In this document: positions 44,163 through 54,290 of the stretch, piece after piece
Numbering within the stretch: position 1 is the first letter of the stretch
Layout: each line of letters starts with the position of its first letter
Source: an uncultured Cohaesibacter sp.
GTDB lineage: Bacteria; Pseudomonadota; Alphaproteobacteria; Rhizobiales; Cohaesibacteraceae
Assembly (NCBI RefSeq): GCF_963682185.1
Contig: NZ_OY821667.1
Location: 4,291,501 to 4,355,500 of the forward strand
Direction: 5' to 3'
Length of the DNA stretch: 64,000 nt
The notes under the pieces: model-generated
Seen by the model: only the letters and a program-made list of their open reading frames with translations
Told to the model about the DNA's origin: nothing
Database searches by the model: none
Translations under genes and position numbers: made by a program

Positions 44163-44609
44163 TCAGGCATCCCCTCGTTTGGACGGATCGATCCAGCGTT
44201 CCAGAACCTGTGTAGCCGAAATATTATAGCCCAGTGTTTCGTAGAAGCTGATGACCTTTTCATTGCCTGTACGCACCATCAGCTGGGACTTCCAGATTCC
44301 CTTTGCCAGATGCCATTCTTCCACGGCCTTCATCATCGACTTGCCAAGACCGGCGCTTTGATGCTCCGGTGAAACGGAAAGATAATAAGTGTAGCCGCGA
44401 TGGCCATCATGTCCAACCATGGCGGAGGCAACAATCGGGCCACCTTCTTCCAACCGGGCAACCAGTACCGCCGAATTGTCATTCGAACGAGCAAAGGCGA
44501 TGTCGTTATAGGGATTATTCCAAGGCCGCGTCAGGCCACATTCCTGCCAAAGTGAGACAACTGTTTCAATCTCATCTTCAGCAATATCGGCAACAACAAG
44601 CTGTTTCAT
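44163..44609 (-). CDS. GNAT acetyltransferase (YpeA-like)
   Basis: A 148-residue acetyltransferase with the acetyl-CoA motif SPEHQSAGLGKSMMKAVEEW and the C-terminal NEKVISFYETLGYN signature, resembling the YpeA subfamily (opening LWQECGLTRPWNNPYNDI). It overlaps the upstream FAD-oxidase gene by four bases (ATGA), so they are translated as a unit. Substrate unknown. Confidence 0.88.
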   Translation of the reverse strand: MKQLVVADIAEDEIETVVSLWQECGLTRPWNNPYNDIAFARSNDNSAVLVARLEEGGPIVASAMVGHDGHRGYTYYLSVSPEHQSAGLGKSMMKAVEEWHLAKGIWKSQLMVRTGNEKVISFYETLGYNISATQVLERWIDPSKRGDA

Positions 44610-46108
44610 TTGTCTTCGTCTTTCTTTGTCGCAATGGCAGATTTGAGCAGTTTGTCGGGATTCATCAATCCCTTGGGATCAAAAAGCTGCTTGATCTGCC
44701 GCATGATGTCCATTTCGACCGGATCTTTCACGGCTGGCAATTCATCGCGCTTCAAGGTGCCAATGCCATGCTCGGCTGAAATAGAGCCGCCCATATCGAC
44801 AACAATGGCATGGACCATGGCGTTGATCTCTTCCCAGCGGGCCAGAAAGGCTTCGCGATCCGCGCCCAATGGCTGGGAGATATTAAAATGCAGATTGCCA
44901 TCGCCCATATGCCCGAAGGGCACAGGGCGGCAGCCCGGAATGGCCTCTTCGCAGGCCGGCAGAGCGCGCGCCAGAAAGGCCGGAATGGAACTGACTGGCA
45001 CGGAGATATCATGCTTGATTGATCCGCCCTCATGCTTCTGCACTTCGCTCATGCCATGACGCAACCGCCAGAAGTCCGCCGCCTGTTGGGTTGTTTCTGC
45101 CAAGACAGCGTCTTCCACGAAGCCAGCCTCGAAAGCTTCCTCGAATATAGCCTCAATCAGCGCCCGTCCGTCGACCGCAGGAGAGCCAATGGAGATTTCC
45201 AGAAGGCAATACCAGGGATGGGGGGCGTCCAAGACGTCACGCGCACCGGGGGCATGCTTGATTGTAAATTCCACCCCCATGCGCGGCATCAGCTCAAAGC
45301 CGGTGAGCATGGACCCGGCATGATCCCGCGCCAGATCAAACAGCGTGAAGGCCTTCTCCGGCGTCTCCACCGCAAAAATGGCAACCTGCTGATCTTTTGG
45401 TCGCGGATAGAGCTTGAGCGAAGCGGCGGTGATGACGCCCAGTGTGCCTTCACCACCGATGAAAAGGTGCTTGAGATCGTAGCCCGTATTGTCCTTACGC
45501 AGGGTGCGTAGGCAATTCATGATCCGACCATCTGGCAGCACCACCTCGATGCCCAGCACCATGTCACGGGTGTTACCATAGGAGAGCACGCTGGTGCCGC
45601 CAGCATTGGTGGAAAGGTTGCCGCCAATCTGGCAGGAGCCTTGCGCGCCCAAGGCCAGAGGAAACAGGCGGTTGGCTTCTTCAGCCGCCATTTGCAATTG
45701 TTCCAGCACCACACCGGCTTCCACGATGGCCACATTGCTATCCGCATCAAGGGAGCGAATGCGGTTGAGCCGTTCTGTCGAGAGAATGATCTGATTACCG
45801 CTTTTATCTGGCGTTTGAGCGCCGACGAGCCCCGTATTGCCGCCTTGTGGCACAATCGCGCAATTCTGCTCATAGGCAAGCTTCATTACCGCGCTCACCT
45901 CTTCGGTCGAACCGGGTTTGAGCACAAGGGCTGTCTTGCCAAAGAATTTGTCGCGCCATTCGCGGCAGTAGGGGTCTGTATCTGCGGAATCTGTCAGGCA
46001 ATTCTGCGCGCCAATCAGCGCTTTGAATTGGTCAAGGATGCGACTGTCAAGCCGAGCTGGCTCCACAGGCATTGGAGAGTGGGATGAATCAATCACTTGC
46101 AACGTCAC
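44606..46108 (-). CDS. FAD-linked oxidoreductase, D-2-hydroxyacid dehydrogenase type
   Basis: A 500-residue flavoenzyme of the GlcD/D-lactate and D-2-hydroxyglutarate dehydrogenase group. The FAD-binding PCMH domain carries PQGGNTGLVGAQTPD and CQIGGNLSTNAGGTSVL; the C-terminal domain has the metal/substrate motifs FGHMGDGNLHFNI and SAEHGIGTLKRDEL. It oxidises a D-2-hydroxy acid to the 2-oxo acid, passing electrons to the respiratory chain. The start is a GTG without a clear ribosome site; an ATG at 46072 (MPVEPARLDS) is a good alternative. Coupled to the GNAT gene. Confidence 0.87.
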   Translation of the reverse strand: MTLQVIDSSHSPMPVEPARLDSRILDQFKALIGAQNCLTDSADTDPYCREWRDKFFGKTALVLKPGSTEEVSAVMKLAYEQNCAIVPQGGNTGLVGAQTPDKSGNQIILSTERLNRIRSLDADSNVAIVEAGVVLEQLQMAAEEANRLFPLALGAQGSCQIGGNLSTNAGGTSVLSYGNTRDMVLGIEVVLPDGRIMNCLRTLRKDNTGYDLKHLFIGGEGTLGVITAASLKLYPRPKDQQVAIFAVETPEKAFTLFDLARDHAGSMLTGFELMPRMGVEFTIKHAPGARDVLDAPHPWYCLLEISIGSPAVDGRALIEAIFEEAFEAGFVEDAVLAETTQQAADFWRLRHGMSEVQKHEGGSIKHDISVPVSSIPAFLARALPACEEAIPGCRPVPFGHMGDGNLHFNISQPLGADREAFLARWEEINAMVHAIVVDMGGSISAEHGIGTLKRDELPAVKDPVEMDIMRQIKQLFDPKGLMNPDKLLKSAIATKKDEDK

Positions 46109-46596
46109 TTGATAAGCAAGGTCTCAGCCGGAGAACCGGTTTTTCAGACCAAGAGGTGGGCTTTTTTTGCGACCCTATCAGAAGACATTTGATGTGAAAA
46201 GAAGTCTTGTAAAACTGCTTAAGACCTTCGGTGAGTACAGTGGGCCAAGGGGGGTAGGGCAGTTCGGTGCAGATGGGTAAAATTACCTAATAAACTGAAG
46301 CGATCATGCCGCCGCTGTGCGCTTCTGCCTTTGCGCTACGCCGCCAAGAGCCCTCGAATTTCCTGAATGCAGCACATGACGATTCGTAACGAGCCGGAAT
46401 GCAACGGAAGTTTTATAAGTTGCCAACTCTTAGCTTGTTAAGTTACGCACAGGGTAATCGTATGCACACGAACAAAATTCAGAAGACTGCAAAATAATAT
46501 CGCGATTTTACGCATAATTCATAGCATTTATGAAATGGATAGTTATAAAATATTCGTTATTGCTATTTGTCTGCATCACAGCAAGGGGACAGCTGG
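46109..46596. other. Intergenic region between divergent oxidase and TetR genes
   Basis: About 490 bases. It must carry both promoters and is AT-rich towards the TetR gene. No gene or clear palindrome was found. Confidence 0.45.
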
Positions 46597-47295
46597 ATGC
46601 CTAATATGGGTTCATCTTCAAGAAAGAGACCTGTTCAGCGTATGAACAGTGCTCGAAGACAGCTTGAGATCGTGAACGCAGCGTTCGACTGTATCGCTGT
46701 GTCAGGACACTTGTCGCTGTCAACAACAGAGCTTGCCTACAAGGTGGGCATTTCACAGCCGGCAATTTTCCGGCATTTCAGGTCAAAGCAACAGTTGCAT
46801 CGAGCCATTCTCGAAGAAGCTAATCTTCGTGTGATCGATGAACTCAAGTTATTGATCTCTCGCTCCGAGATGTGGAGCGATCCGGCGAATCTGATTCAGG
46901 ATGTCGTTGCCCAGATGGGAGGGAGCTTCGAGCGCTCACCCGGGGTATGGCTCACCCTGATTTGTCAGCGCAGCATCGCGGCCGAGGCCGAAATGCCCGC
47001 TGATGAACACGACGGCCGATCGCATAAATGTGCCATATCGCAATTGACCTACACGCTTGAGCGGCTGTTCACGGCCGCAAAGGACAAGGGGCAGGTTGAT
47101 GATCATCTCGGTTCGCATGATGTGAGCAACATCATTCTGTCCATCCTGTTTGGGATGGGGCAGATCTGGCTGAATAGCGAGCGCAATTTCGATCTACAGC
47201 ACCGTCTGGATATCGCATTGAAGGGGGTTCTGGCCGGATATCACTTCCTGCCTGACCAACCAAGTGGGACGATTCCTATCTCGGCGATTGCCTGA
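46597..47295 (+). CDS. TetR/AcrR family transcriptional regulator
   Basis: A 232-residue regulator with an N-terminal helix-turn-helix (LSLSTTELAYKVGISQPAIF then RHFRSKQQLHRAILEEAN), the standard TetR motif, and a C-terminal helical effector domain. The start at 46597 (MPNMGSSSRKRP) has AAGGGGA about 8 bases upstream; a TTG 30 bases earlier is less likely. Divergent from the FAD-oxidase gene, which it may control. Confidence 0.88.
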   Translation: MPNMGSSSRKRPVQRMNSARRQLEIVNAAFDCIAVSGHLSLSTTELAYKVGISQPAIFRHFRSKQQLHRAILEEANLRVIDELKLLISRSEMWSDPANLIQDVVAQMGGSFERSPGVWLTLICQRSIAAEAEMPADEHDGRSHKCAISQLTYTLERLFTAAKDKGQVDDHLGSHDVSNIILSILFGMGQIWLNSERNFDLQHRLDIALKGVLAGYHFLPDQPSGTIPISAIA

Positions 47296-47851
47296 AAAGG
47301 CTTACGCGCAGAGAGCGGCCAGAGTGCGGTATTGTGAAAGAGTGTGAAAGTGCATGAGCAAGCGTGAGATGCCGAGATAGATCGGCGCCTCACCTCTCTT
47401 TGTGTGTCTTATTGCATGACTGCAGTTTGCTGTGCTGGCCTGTTAGGCCGTCCAATCTTGCCTGCTGCGAGTGCCTACAAACCCGTTGCTTCTCAGCTGC
47501 CGGTGTTGTGGCGATCGGTGGTGGTTAAGAAACTGTAACAAAGTTTGAGCAGCCTGCGGCATCGGCACATCTATTTAGGCATTGCAATTTTATCGCAACA
47601 TGGTGGATAAAGGCTCCACAAATCTCGAGATGGATTGCTCGGGGCCTTGGAGCAGGGACTGGATTGGCACAAATATGCCGGTCACGGGACCTGCTATTTT
47701 CTATTGGCACTGTGTCAGAGCCCTTTGGAAACCCGGACCTTAGCAGATTGCGCAACTGCAGCCATCCCGTCTATAAGCCTCTGACAGATTATTGCGTTAG
47801 AGCGCAGACACTACGCGAATCGTTCGCGATGACAGAATCAAGAGGGTTTCT
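47296..47851. other. Intergenic region upstream of fabI
   Basis: About 550 bases; contains the fabI promoter. GGCCTGTTAGGCC near 47438 is a small hairpin. I see no gene or recognisable RNA. Confidence 0.4.
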
Positions 47852-48661
47852 ATGTCTGACAAACCACAATTGTTGAAAGGCAAACGCGGCCTGATCATGG
47901 GTGTTGCCAACAACCGGTCCATTGCCTGGGGCATTGCGAAAGCATGTAGTGATGCTGGCGCAGAGCTGGCTTTGACCTATCAGGGCGATGCCATGAAGAA
48001 GCGTGTTGAGCCGCTTGCGGAACAGTTGGGCGCCTTCGTGGTGGGGCACTGCGATGTAACCGAGGGTGAAACCATTGACGCAGCCTTCGCGACTTTGGCA
48101 GACGAATGGGGAAGCATCGATTTTGTCGTTCACTGCATCGCCTATTCCGACAAGGACGAGCTGACCGGTCGTTATATCGACACCACGGCTGAAAACTTCA
48201 CCCAGTCCATGTTCATCTCGGCCTATTCCTTCACCGCGATTGCACAGCGCGCTGAAAAACTGATGACGAATGGTGGCTCCATGCTGACCCTGACCTATTA
48301 TGGTGCAGAGAAAGTCATGCCGCATTATAACGTCATGGGTGTTGCAAAGTCCGCTCTGGAAACGTCCGTCAAATATCTGGCCGAAGATCTGGGCAAGGAC
48401 AAGATTCGCGTGAATGCCATTTCCGCTGGCCCGATCAAGACGCTGGCTGCTTCCGGCATTGGCGATTTCCGCTATATCCTGAAATGGAACGAATATAACT
48501 CTCCGCTGCGTCGCGTGGTCACCACCGATGAAGTTGGCGATTCCGCTGTTTACCTGCTGTCCGACTTCTCGCGCGGCGTAACCGGTGAAGTGCATCACGT
48601 GGATGCTGGCTATCATGCTGTTGGCATGAAGGCTGTTGACGCGCCAGATATCACGGTTTGA
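47852..48661 (+). CDS. fabI: Enoyl-[acyl-carrier-protein] reductase (NADH)
   Basis: Last step of each fatty-acid elongation cycle: reduces trans-2-enoyl-ACP. Short-chain dehydrogenase fold of 269 residues. The FabI NADH site is GLIMGVANNRSIAWGIAKAC, and the catalytic Tyr-x6-Lys is YNVMGVAKSALE, preceded by LTLTYYGAEKVMPHYN. Target of triclosan-type inhibitors in other bacteria. First gene of a block (histidine phosphatase, small exported protein, aroC, ribB) whose order recurs in Rhizobiales. Confidence 0.96.
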   Translation: MSDKPQLLKGKRGLIMGVANNRSIAWGIAKACSDAGAELALTYQGDAMKKRVEPLAEQLGAFVVGHCDVTEGETIDAAFATLADEWGSIDFVVHCIAYSDKDELTGRYIDTTAENFTQSMFISAYSFTAIAQRAEKLMTNGGSMLTLTYYGAEKVMPHYNVMGVAKSALETSVKYLAEDLGKDKIRVNAISAGPIKTLAASGIGDFRYILKWNEYNSPLRRVVTTDEVGDSAVYLLSDFSRGVTGEVHHVDAGYHAVGMKAVDAPDITV

Positions 48662-48729
48662 TCTGCTTCTGACCCGGGGCTGAAAGAGGCTCCATCAAAG
48701 GGTAAGTGGCAAGCTGCCGCATTTTGCAT

Positions 48730-48773
48730 CCGTGGTCTTCCGAATTTGTCGGTTGACCACGGGTGTTTTTTTT
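48730..48773 (+). terminator. Rho-independent terminator of fabI
   Basis: CCGTGGTC (48730-48737) pairs with GACCACGG (48755-48762), followed by GTG and eight T. Confidence 0.9.
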
Positions 48774-48956
48774 GGCCTAAAGACGTCATCAAGCCGACAG
48801 GCATTTATCGGATCGTGACAATGAAGAGGGTGGCGCGTGTCCCTAAAGGGGGCAGCCAGCGATGCCCTGATGTTTGCCCAACGATGCAGAGGCGATCCGA
48901 AGCCCGCCGCTTCGCATGCACCGAACCAGCCCCATTTGCGGCCCCGAGGAGAAATG

Positions 48957-49553
48957 ATGCCTATCCCGCCACTCTACTATATTCGCCATGGTGAAACCGA
49001 CTGGAATGCTGAATATCGCTATCAGGGCCAAAAGGACATTCCTCTTAATGTGAAGGGAGAGGGGCAGGCGCGCCGCAATGGTCGTGTGCTGGCTGAAATC
49101 CTGCCAGATCCGACGCACACCGACTTATTTTGCAGTCCGATGACCCGCACGCGTCAGACGCTGGCCCTCGTCATGGAGGCGGCAGGCTGGACCGATAGCG
49201 ACTGGGCAAAGAGTGTTCGGTTCGAAGACAAGATCATCGAATTTTCCTTCGGTGACTGGGAAGGTTGGACACTGGAAGAGATCAAGGAGCGCGAACCAGA
49301 GCTCTACTGGGAGCGGGAAAAGGACAAATGGACCACCTGCATGCCCAATGGCGAGAGCTATCAGATGCTTGCAGAGCGGGTCGGGGAGTGGCTCCAGAGT
49401 CTGGATAAACCCACCGTTGTCATCGCCCATGGGGGTGTCTTGCGCATTGTGCGTCACTTCCTTGAAAAGGTACCCGAACTCGAAGCTCCGATGCTGAAAA
49501 CCCCGCAGGACAAGATCTACTATTGGGATGGTCACGAAGCCAGCTGGATTTGA
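48957..49553 (+). CDS. Histidine phosphatase family protein (phosphoglycerate mutase-like)
   Basis: A 198-residue phosphatase with the catalytic RHG motif right at the start (PPLYYIRHGETDWNAEYRYQ), the second arginine in CSPMTRTRQT, and the second histidine in TVVIAHGGVLRIV. The active-site Glu is in FEDKIIEFSFGDWEGWT. Likely a small-molecule phosphatase rather than glycolytic mutase. GAGGAG lies 5 bases before the ATG at 48957 (2 before the ATG at 48954). Conserved position after fabI. Confidence 0.9.
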   Translation: MPIPPLYYIRHGETDWNAEYRYQGQKDIPLNVKGEGQARRNGRVLAEILPDPTHTDLFCSPMTRTRQTLALVMEAAGWTDSDWAKSVRFEDKIIEFSFGDWEGWTLEEIKEREPELYWEREKDKWTTCMPNGESYQMLAERVGEWLQSLDKPTVVIAHGGVLRIVRHFLEKVPELEAPMLKTPQDKIYYWDGHEASWI

Positions 49554-49807
49554 TCCACAGAACCGAAAATGGCGCAAAAAAAGAGATTGTTGCGTTATTT
49601 CAACGGGTTATTTCTGTTATTTGGGGATTGATAATTTTGACAATGGTCACCGCAGATTGAATAGAATTTTCGGTAATTTTTACTTAAGTCTGCTTTCCTA
49701 TTCTGACGAAGACTTAAGATACTTTTGATAAAGTTTATCTTGAGAAACGGGAAATCAGATAGCTTGAAATACGGCGCCCTGCGTCGTGTTTTTGGGGAAG
49801 CGACGAG

Positions 49808-50335
49808 ATGAGAATTATCACGACCCTACCAACAACCCTGTTGATGTGTGTATCCCTGTGTGGCCTTGCTTCGGCGGCTCCGGCTCAAGACATCGTGGCA
49901 TCAATAGCAGGAAGTGAGTTCTTTTGCGAAGGCGGCAATGAATCCTCCGGTCGTGCCTACAAGTTCAAAGTGGAAGACGGGACAGTCATGCGCATTGACC
50001 GGCGCTTTCCTGACAAGGAAGTCGTCTTCCAGATCGGTCGAGCCAGCAAAGGACAGCTGGGTGAATATTGGAGCTACGAGACCCTGAGCGACAAGCGCGA
50101 TAACCGACTGCATCTCTATGAGCGTGTGTCCATGCGCTCACCCGACCAGAGCCGCCATATCTATACCACCTACGAGCTTTACAAGGACTCCCAAGGGGTC
50201 AATATGGTGCTGTATAATGGCGTCAATGGCGCCCGCGACTGGACCCAGAAGACCGTGCGCGATTGCGGCTACATGGTTGGCGACAAGGTCATGCGCAAGG
50301 GCAACCGCTATTGGTCAACGACCTTTGCGCGCTAG
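49808..50335 (+). CDS. Exported protein of unknown function
   Basis: A 175-residue protein with a Sec signal (MRIITTLPTTLLMCVSLCGL, cleavage after ASAAPA or AQ near residue 26). The mature part has two cysteines (SEFFCEGG and VRDCGYM), likely a disulfide, and is rich in charged and aromatic residues with beta-type alternation. No family recognised. The space between the histidine phosphatase and aroC often holds a small exported protein in rhizobia. The ribosome site is weak. Confidence 0.75.
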   Translation: MRIITTLPTTLLMCVSLCGLASAAPAQDIVASIAGSEFFCEGGNESSGRAYKFKVEDGTVMRIDRRFPDKEVVFQIGRASKGQLGEYWSYETLSDKRDNRLHLYERVSMRSPDQSRHIYTTYELYKDSQGVNMVLYNGVNGARDWTQKTVRDCGYMVGDKVMRKGNRYWSTTFAR

Positions 50336-50589
50336 ACGCGGAATTTGTCCTCTTTTCATGATGCGAATGGAGAATGCGGCGGGAATGAAATAATTCCGTC
50401 CGGCGTTTGACCTTTGCGCCCTTGCTCTTTATGACAGTCCCGTTGGATTTCATCATGGCGGTCCTGCCAAAAGGTACGGAATCGCCCGATCATGAGGGCC
50501 AAGGGGGAAAGAGAAAGGCAAATTTGCCTGACCTTTCCTGTCCATGTCTATCTCCTCCATGATCGCTTGAGACGGGAAGCTTGCCGCAC

Positions 50590-51678
50590 ATGTCGCACAA
50601 CAGTTTCGGACATCTCTTTCGCGTGACCACCTGGGGCGAAAGCCACGGGCCGGCCATTGGCTGCACAGTAGACGGTTGCCCGTCCCTGATTGCCCTGACC
50701 CGAGAGGAAATCCAGAAGGATCTGGATCGCCGCCGGCCGGGCCAGTCGCGCTATACCACCCAGCGTCAGGAAGCTGATCAGGTCGAGATTCTCTCTGGCG
50801 TCTTCGCACATCCCGAAACCGGCGAGCAGGTGACAACGGGCACCTCTATCGGGCTCATCATTCACAATACAGATCAGCGCTCAAAGGACTATGGCAACAT
50901 CGCCGAGCGTTATCGCCCAGGCCATGCCGACTATACCTATGATGCCAAATATGGCGTGCGCGACTATCGCGGCGGTGGCCGTTCCTCAGCGCGCGAAACT
51001 GCCATGCGCGTTGCTGCAGGGGCAATCGCACGCAAGGTCGTACCCGGCGTGACAATCCGCGGGGCGCTCGTCCAGATGGGGCCGCACAAGATCAATCGCG
51101 ACAATTGGGACTGGGAAGAGGTGGGTAACAATCCTTTCTTCTGCCCGGACAAGGAAGCGGCGGCTCTCTGGGCGGATTATCTTGATGGTATCCGCAAATC
51201 CGGCTCGTCCATCGGCGCTGTGATCGAGATTGTGGCTTCCGGTGTGCCTGTCGGCCTTGGCGCTCCCATCTATGCCAAGCTGGATCAGGATCTCGCCAGC
51301 GCGATGATGTCCATCAATGCGGTCAAGGGCGTGGAGATCGGCGAAGGCTTCAACGCCGCCTGCCTCACGGGCGAGGAAAATGCCGATGAAATGCGCCTCG
51401 GCCCAGACGGCCAGCCGGAATTCCTTTCCAATCATGCGGGCGGCATTCTGGGCGGTATTTCCAACGGACAGGATGTCGTGGTGCGCTTTGCCATCAAGCC
51501 GACCAGCTCAATCCTGACGCCGAAAAAGTCCATCACCCGCTCTGGTGAGGAAGTTAATGTTATGACCAAGGGACGTCATGACCCTTGCGTAGGCATCCGG
51601 GCCGTGCCGGTTGGCGAAGCCATGATGGCGCTCGTTCTTGCCGACCACACTCTGCTCCATCGGGCGCAACAGGGCTAA
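50590..51678 (+). CDS. aroC: Chorismate synthase
   Basis: Final shikimate-pathway enzyme, converting EPSP to chorismate with reduced FMN. All three signatures are seen: [19 protein letters not shown], the [20 protein letters not shown] region, and [20 protein letters not shown], with [13 protein letters not shown] later. The length of 362 residues is normal. The ATG at 50590 ([11 protein letters not shown]) is the family start; a TTG nine bases earlier is too near the GGGAAG site. Confidence 0.96.
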   Translation: MSHNSFGHLFRVTTWGESHGPAIGCTVDGCPSLIALTREEIQKDLDRRRPGQSRYTTQRQEADQVEILSGVFAHPETGEQVTTGTSIGLIIHNTDQRSKDYGNIAERYRPGHADYTYDAKYGVRDYRGGGRSSARETAMRVAAGAIARKVVPGVTIRGALVQMGPHKINRDNWDWEEVGNNPFFCPDKEAAALWADYLDGIRKSGSSIGAVIEIVASGVPVGLGAPIYAKLDQDLASAMMSINAVKGVEIGEGFNAACLTGEENADEMRLGPDGQPEFLSNHAGGILGGISNGQDVVVRFAIKPTSSILTPKKSITRSGEEVNVMTKGRHDPCVGIRAVPVGEAMMALVLADHTLLHRAQQG

Positions 51679-51815
51679 ATGTCCAATTGTTTTTTCGCTG
51701 ACAGTTACTATTTCTTAGCGACAGACAGACGCCAACCAAAGCGCCGCTGAATGATTTGAAAAGAATGCTATAACCAGCACCGAACACGCATAACAAGAAT
51801 GAGGATAAAAACGAC

Positions 51816-52919
51816 ATGGCCGATATGGAACGGGTAGCCAAAGCCATCCGCGCATTTGAAAATGGCGAAATGGTCGTTGTAACCGACGATGATGATCGTG
51901 AAAATGAAGGCGATCTGATTGTTGCTGCGACCAAGATCACTCCCGAGCAGATGGGCTTCATCATTCGACACAGCTCCGGCATTGTCTGCGCGCCCATGAC
52001 AGGGGAGAGCGCTCGCCGGCTGAACCTCAACCCGATGGTGGCTCACAATGATGCGCCACTCTCCACGGCCTTTACGGTTTCTGTCGACTATAAGCACGGC
52101 ACAACCACCGGCATTTCGGCCGAAGAGCGCTGCATCACGGTGCATGGCCTTGCCAATGGCAATGCCGTATCCAGCGATTTCGTGCGCCCGGGCCATATTT
52201 TCCCGCTGATCGCCAAAGAAGGCGGCGTGCTGGTGCGTTCCGGTCATACCGAGGCTGCGGTGGATCTGTGTAATCTGGCCGGTTTGCCACCGGTTGGTGT
52301 CATCTCCGAGCTGGTCAATGATGACGGTACGGTCAAAAAGGGCCCGGACATTATCACCTTCGCTGAGGAGCATGGCATCACTCATGTATCCGTGGCTGAT
52401 CTCATTGCCTATCGCCAGCGCATCGAGCGCCTGGTCGAACAGATCGAGGATTTCCCGATCGACACCCGCCATGGTCCGGCCCGCGCCGTGACCTTCAAGG
52501 CCAAGTTCGACGATATGGAACATGTGGCTTTGATCTTCGGCGATATCCGCGACGGCAAGGATGTTCCCGTGCGTATCCATCAGGAAAATGTGCTGGCCGA
52601 TATTTTTGGCACCTCCGGCACACTGGACAAGATTTCGGAGAAATTTGCAGCCGATCGTGGTGTGCTGGTTTATCTGCGTGACGGCTCCCCTTGTGTGGCC
52701 ACCGGCTCCATGCGTCCGCGTGATGGCTTGGAACTGGCCCAGAATGAAGAGCATTCCAGCGCCAAGGGCCGCGACAATGACTGGCGCGACATCGGCCTTG
52801 GCGCGCAGATTCTGAAGGATCTGGGTATCTCTTCCATTCGCCTGCTTTCCTCGCGCGAGCGCAATTATGTGGGCCTTGACGGCTTCGGTCTGGAAATCAC
52901 CGGCACGGACATCATCTGA
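51816..52919 (+). CDS. ribB: 3,4-dihydroxy-2-butanone-4-phosphate synthase with inactive GTP cyclohydrolase II-like domain
   Basis: Riboflavin synthesis enzyme making the four-carbon unit from ribulose-5-phosphate. The N-terminal RibB domain (about 1-205) has the key acidic loop VVVTDDDDRENEGDLIVAA and the FVRPGHIFPLIAKEGGVLVRSGHTEAAVDL region. The C-terminal domain resembles GTP cyclohydrolase II (RIHQENVLADIFGTSGTLDK) but lacks the three zinc cysteines of active RibA, so cyclohydrolase activity should be lost and another RibA must exist. This degenerate form is common in Alphaproteobacteria. GAGGA lies about 10 bases before the ATG. Confidence 0.92.
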   Translation: MADMERVAKAIRAFENGEMVVVTDDDDRENEGDLIVAATKITPEQMGFIIRHSSGIVCAPMTGESARRLNLNPMVAHNDAPLSTAFTVSVDYKHGTTTGISAEERCITVHGLANGNAVSSDFVRPGHIFPLIAKEGGVLVRSGHTEAAVDLCNLAGLPPVGVISELVNDDGTVKKGPDIITFAEEHGITHVSVADLIAYRQRIERLVEQIEDFPIDTRHGPARAVTFKAKFDDMEHVALIFGDIRDGKDVPVRIHQENVLADIFGTSGTLDKISEKFAADRGVLVYLRDGSPCVATGSMRPRDGLELAQNEEHSSAKGRDNDWRDIGLGAQILKDLGISSIRLLSSRERNYVGLDGFGLEITGTDII

Positions 52920-52957
52920 TCGCTCTCGCGTCAGAAAAACACATCAAGACAAATTAA

Positions 52958-52991
52958 AAACCCGCAGCGCTTTGATAAGCCCTGCGGGTTT
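52958..52991. terminator. Bidirectional terminator between ribB and the PepSY gene
   Basis: AAACCCGCAG (52958-52967) pairs with CTGCGGGTTT (52982-52991); A-rich on the left, T-rich on the right. Confidence 0.85.
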
Positions 52992-53024
52992 CGCTTGCCC
53001 AACCGCTTGTGCAGTTGATCCCGA

Positions 53025-54191
53025 TTAACTGTGCGCTCTCATGGTCGGGGTGGCCTTGGCGCGGAACAGAGGCGTAATGAGGCGCCGCCAGGCCAGAGCA
53101 AACCCGGTCCATACGAGAAACAGGCAGGCCAGAGACGCGATACCCGCAAGGGTCTGCCCGATAACGCCATAGACTTCGCCCGTATGCAGAAAACGGATAT
53201 AGCGGCGAAGGGCCTGCGTTGGCGTGGCCATCTCGTTGGGGCCCTTGACGGAGGCGACATCACCCGTTTCCCTGTCATAGGTAATGGTCTGTTGGGTCTG
53301 TGCCTGTTTGCCATTGCCCGTATCGATCAGAACATCCACGGTCTTTGCCTTGTCAGAGTTTGGCACAATGATGGAAATGCTGTTCCAGCCGCTTTCCACG
53401 CCCTTGGCCTTGTCCAGAATGGACTGGAAGGAAACAAGCTGGTCAACAGGCAACTCAGAGGCGCCACCACCAGAAGATTTCGCCCACATGCCTTTGCCTT
53501 GACCGCGCCCTTGTGGCGCTTCCAAGCCGGCGACGGCAAAGACTGCATTGCTGGCCCACTGATAGGACAACACGGCACCAGACCCGACCACAGCAACAAG
53601 CGGAATGATCACCCAGAAGGAAAAGACATGGTGCCAGTTGAAATCGCGTGCCTTCGATGTCGGCATTTTCTGGAAGAATATCTTCTGTTTGAGGAACGGC
53701 CATTTCCATTTGCGTGGCAGCCACAAATAGGCTCCTGACAGGATGATGAACAGGAAGGCCACATTGCTGATCTTGACGATATCGCCCCCCACAGAGTTAA
53801 AGCCCATGGCCAGATTGCGATGGATATTTTCCATGAAACCGAAGAAGCCCTCGGTGGGGTTGCTCTCGTTTTCAATGAAGCTGCCGTCATACTGGTTGAT
53901 CAGCTTTGAGTCGTGCCGCCCGGCTGAAACGGAGACAGGCTTGCTTGCGTCGCTGTAGAAATTCAGCGTAGCGGTTTGTCCGGGGAAGGCGGGTTTGGCA
54001 ATTTGCAGGATTTCATCGGCAGATAACACCTGCGTCTGGCCCGCGGTAGGTTCAACGCTTGGATCGAACGCGGCCTTAATCTGCATTTCATAGGTCAATA
54101 GAACACCAGTTAAGGCCAGTGCAAAAATAACGAGGCCCGTAGCGACACCCACAATCAGGTGAGCCCAGAAAATAATTCGTCTGAAAGACAT
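53025..54191 (-). CDS. PepSY-associated membrane protein
   Basis: A 388-residue inner-membrane protein with four helices: the first at residues 6-33 (RIIFWAHLIVGVATGLVIFA), others near 145, 195 and 350, and periplasmic PepSY-type domains between. Conserved histidines in the helices (FWAHL, ENIHRNL, FNWHHVFSFW, RFLHTGEVYG) fit haem- or iron-related electron-transfer members, which often reduce siderophore-bound iron next to TonB receptors; no receptor is nearby here. GGAG lies 9 bases before the ATG at 54191. A five-unit 10-bp repeat lies about 100 bases upstream. Confidence 0.83.
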   Translation of the reverse strand: MSFRRIIFWAHLIVGVATGLVIFALALTGVLLTYEMQIKAAFDPSVEPTAGQTQVLSADEILQIAKPAFPGQTATLNFYSDASKPVSVSAGRHDSKLINQYDGSFIENESNPTEGFFGFMENIHRNLAMGFNSVGGDIVKISNVAFLFIILSGAYLWLPRKWKWPFLKQKIFFQKMPTSKARDFNWHHVFSFWVIIPLVAVVGSGAVLSYQWASNAVFAVAGLEAPQGRGQGKGMWAKSSGGGASELPVDQLVSFQSILDKAKGVESGWNSISIIVPNSDKAKTVDVLIDTGNGKQAQTQQTITYDRETGDVASVKGPNEMATPTQALRRYIRFLHTGEVYGVIGQTLAGIASLACLFLVWTGFALAWRRLITPLFRAKATPTMRAHS

Positions 54192-54290
54192 GTCAGCGTC
54201 TCCGCTTAAGAGGTCGTGAGAGGTCATGGCAAGAAACTTTTATCAAGCATATCTCAGACGGTTGCTGGAAAAATCTCGGAAATTTCCATT

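Noticed and set aside
51679-51815. An FMN riboswitch upstream of ribB
   Set aside because: The 137-base spacer shows none of the conserved RFN segments and is too short for the full fold with an expression platform.
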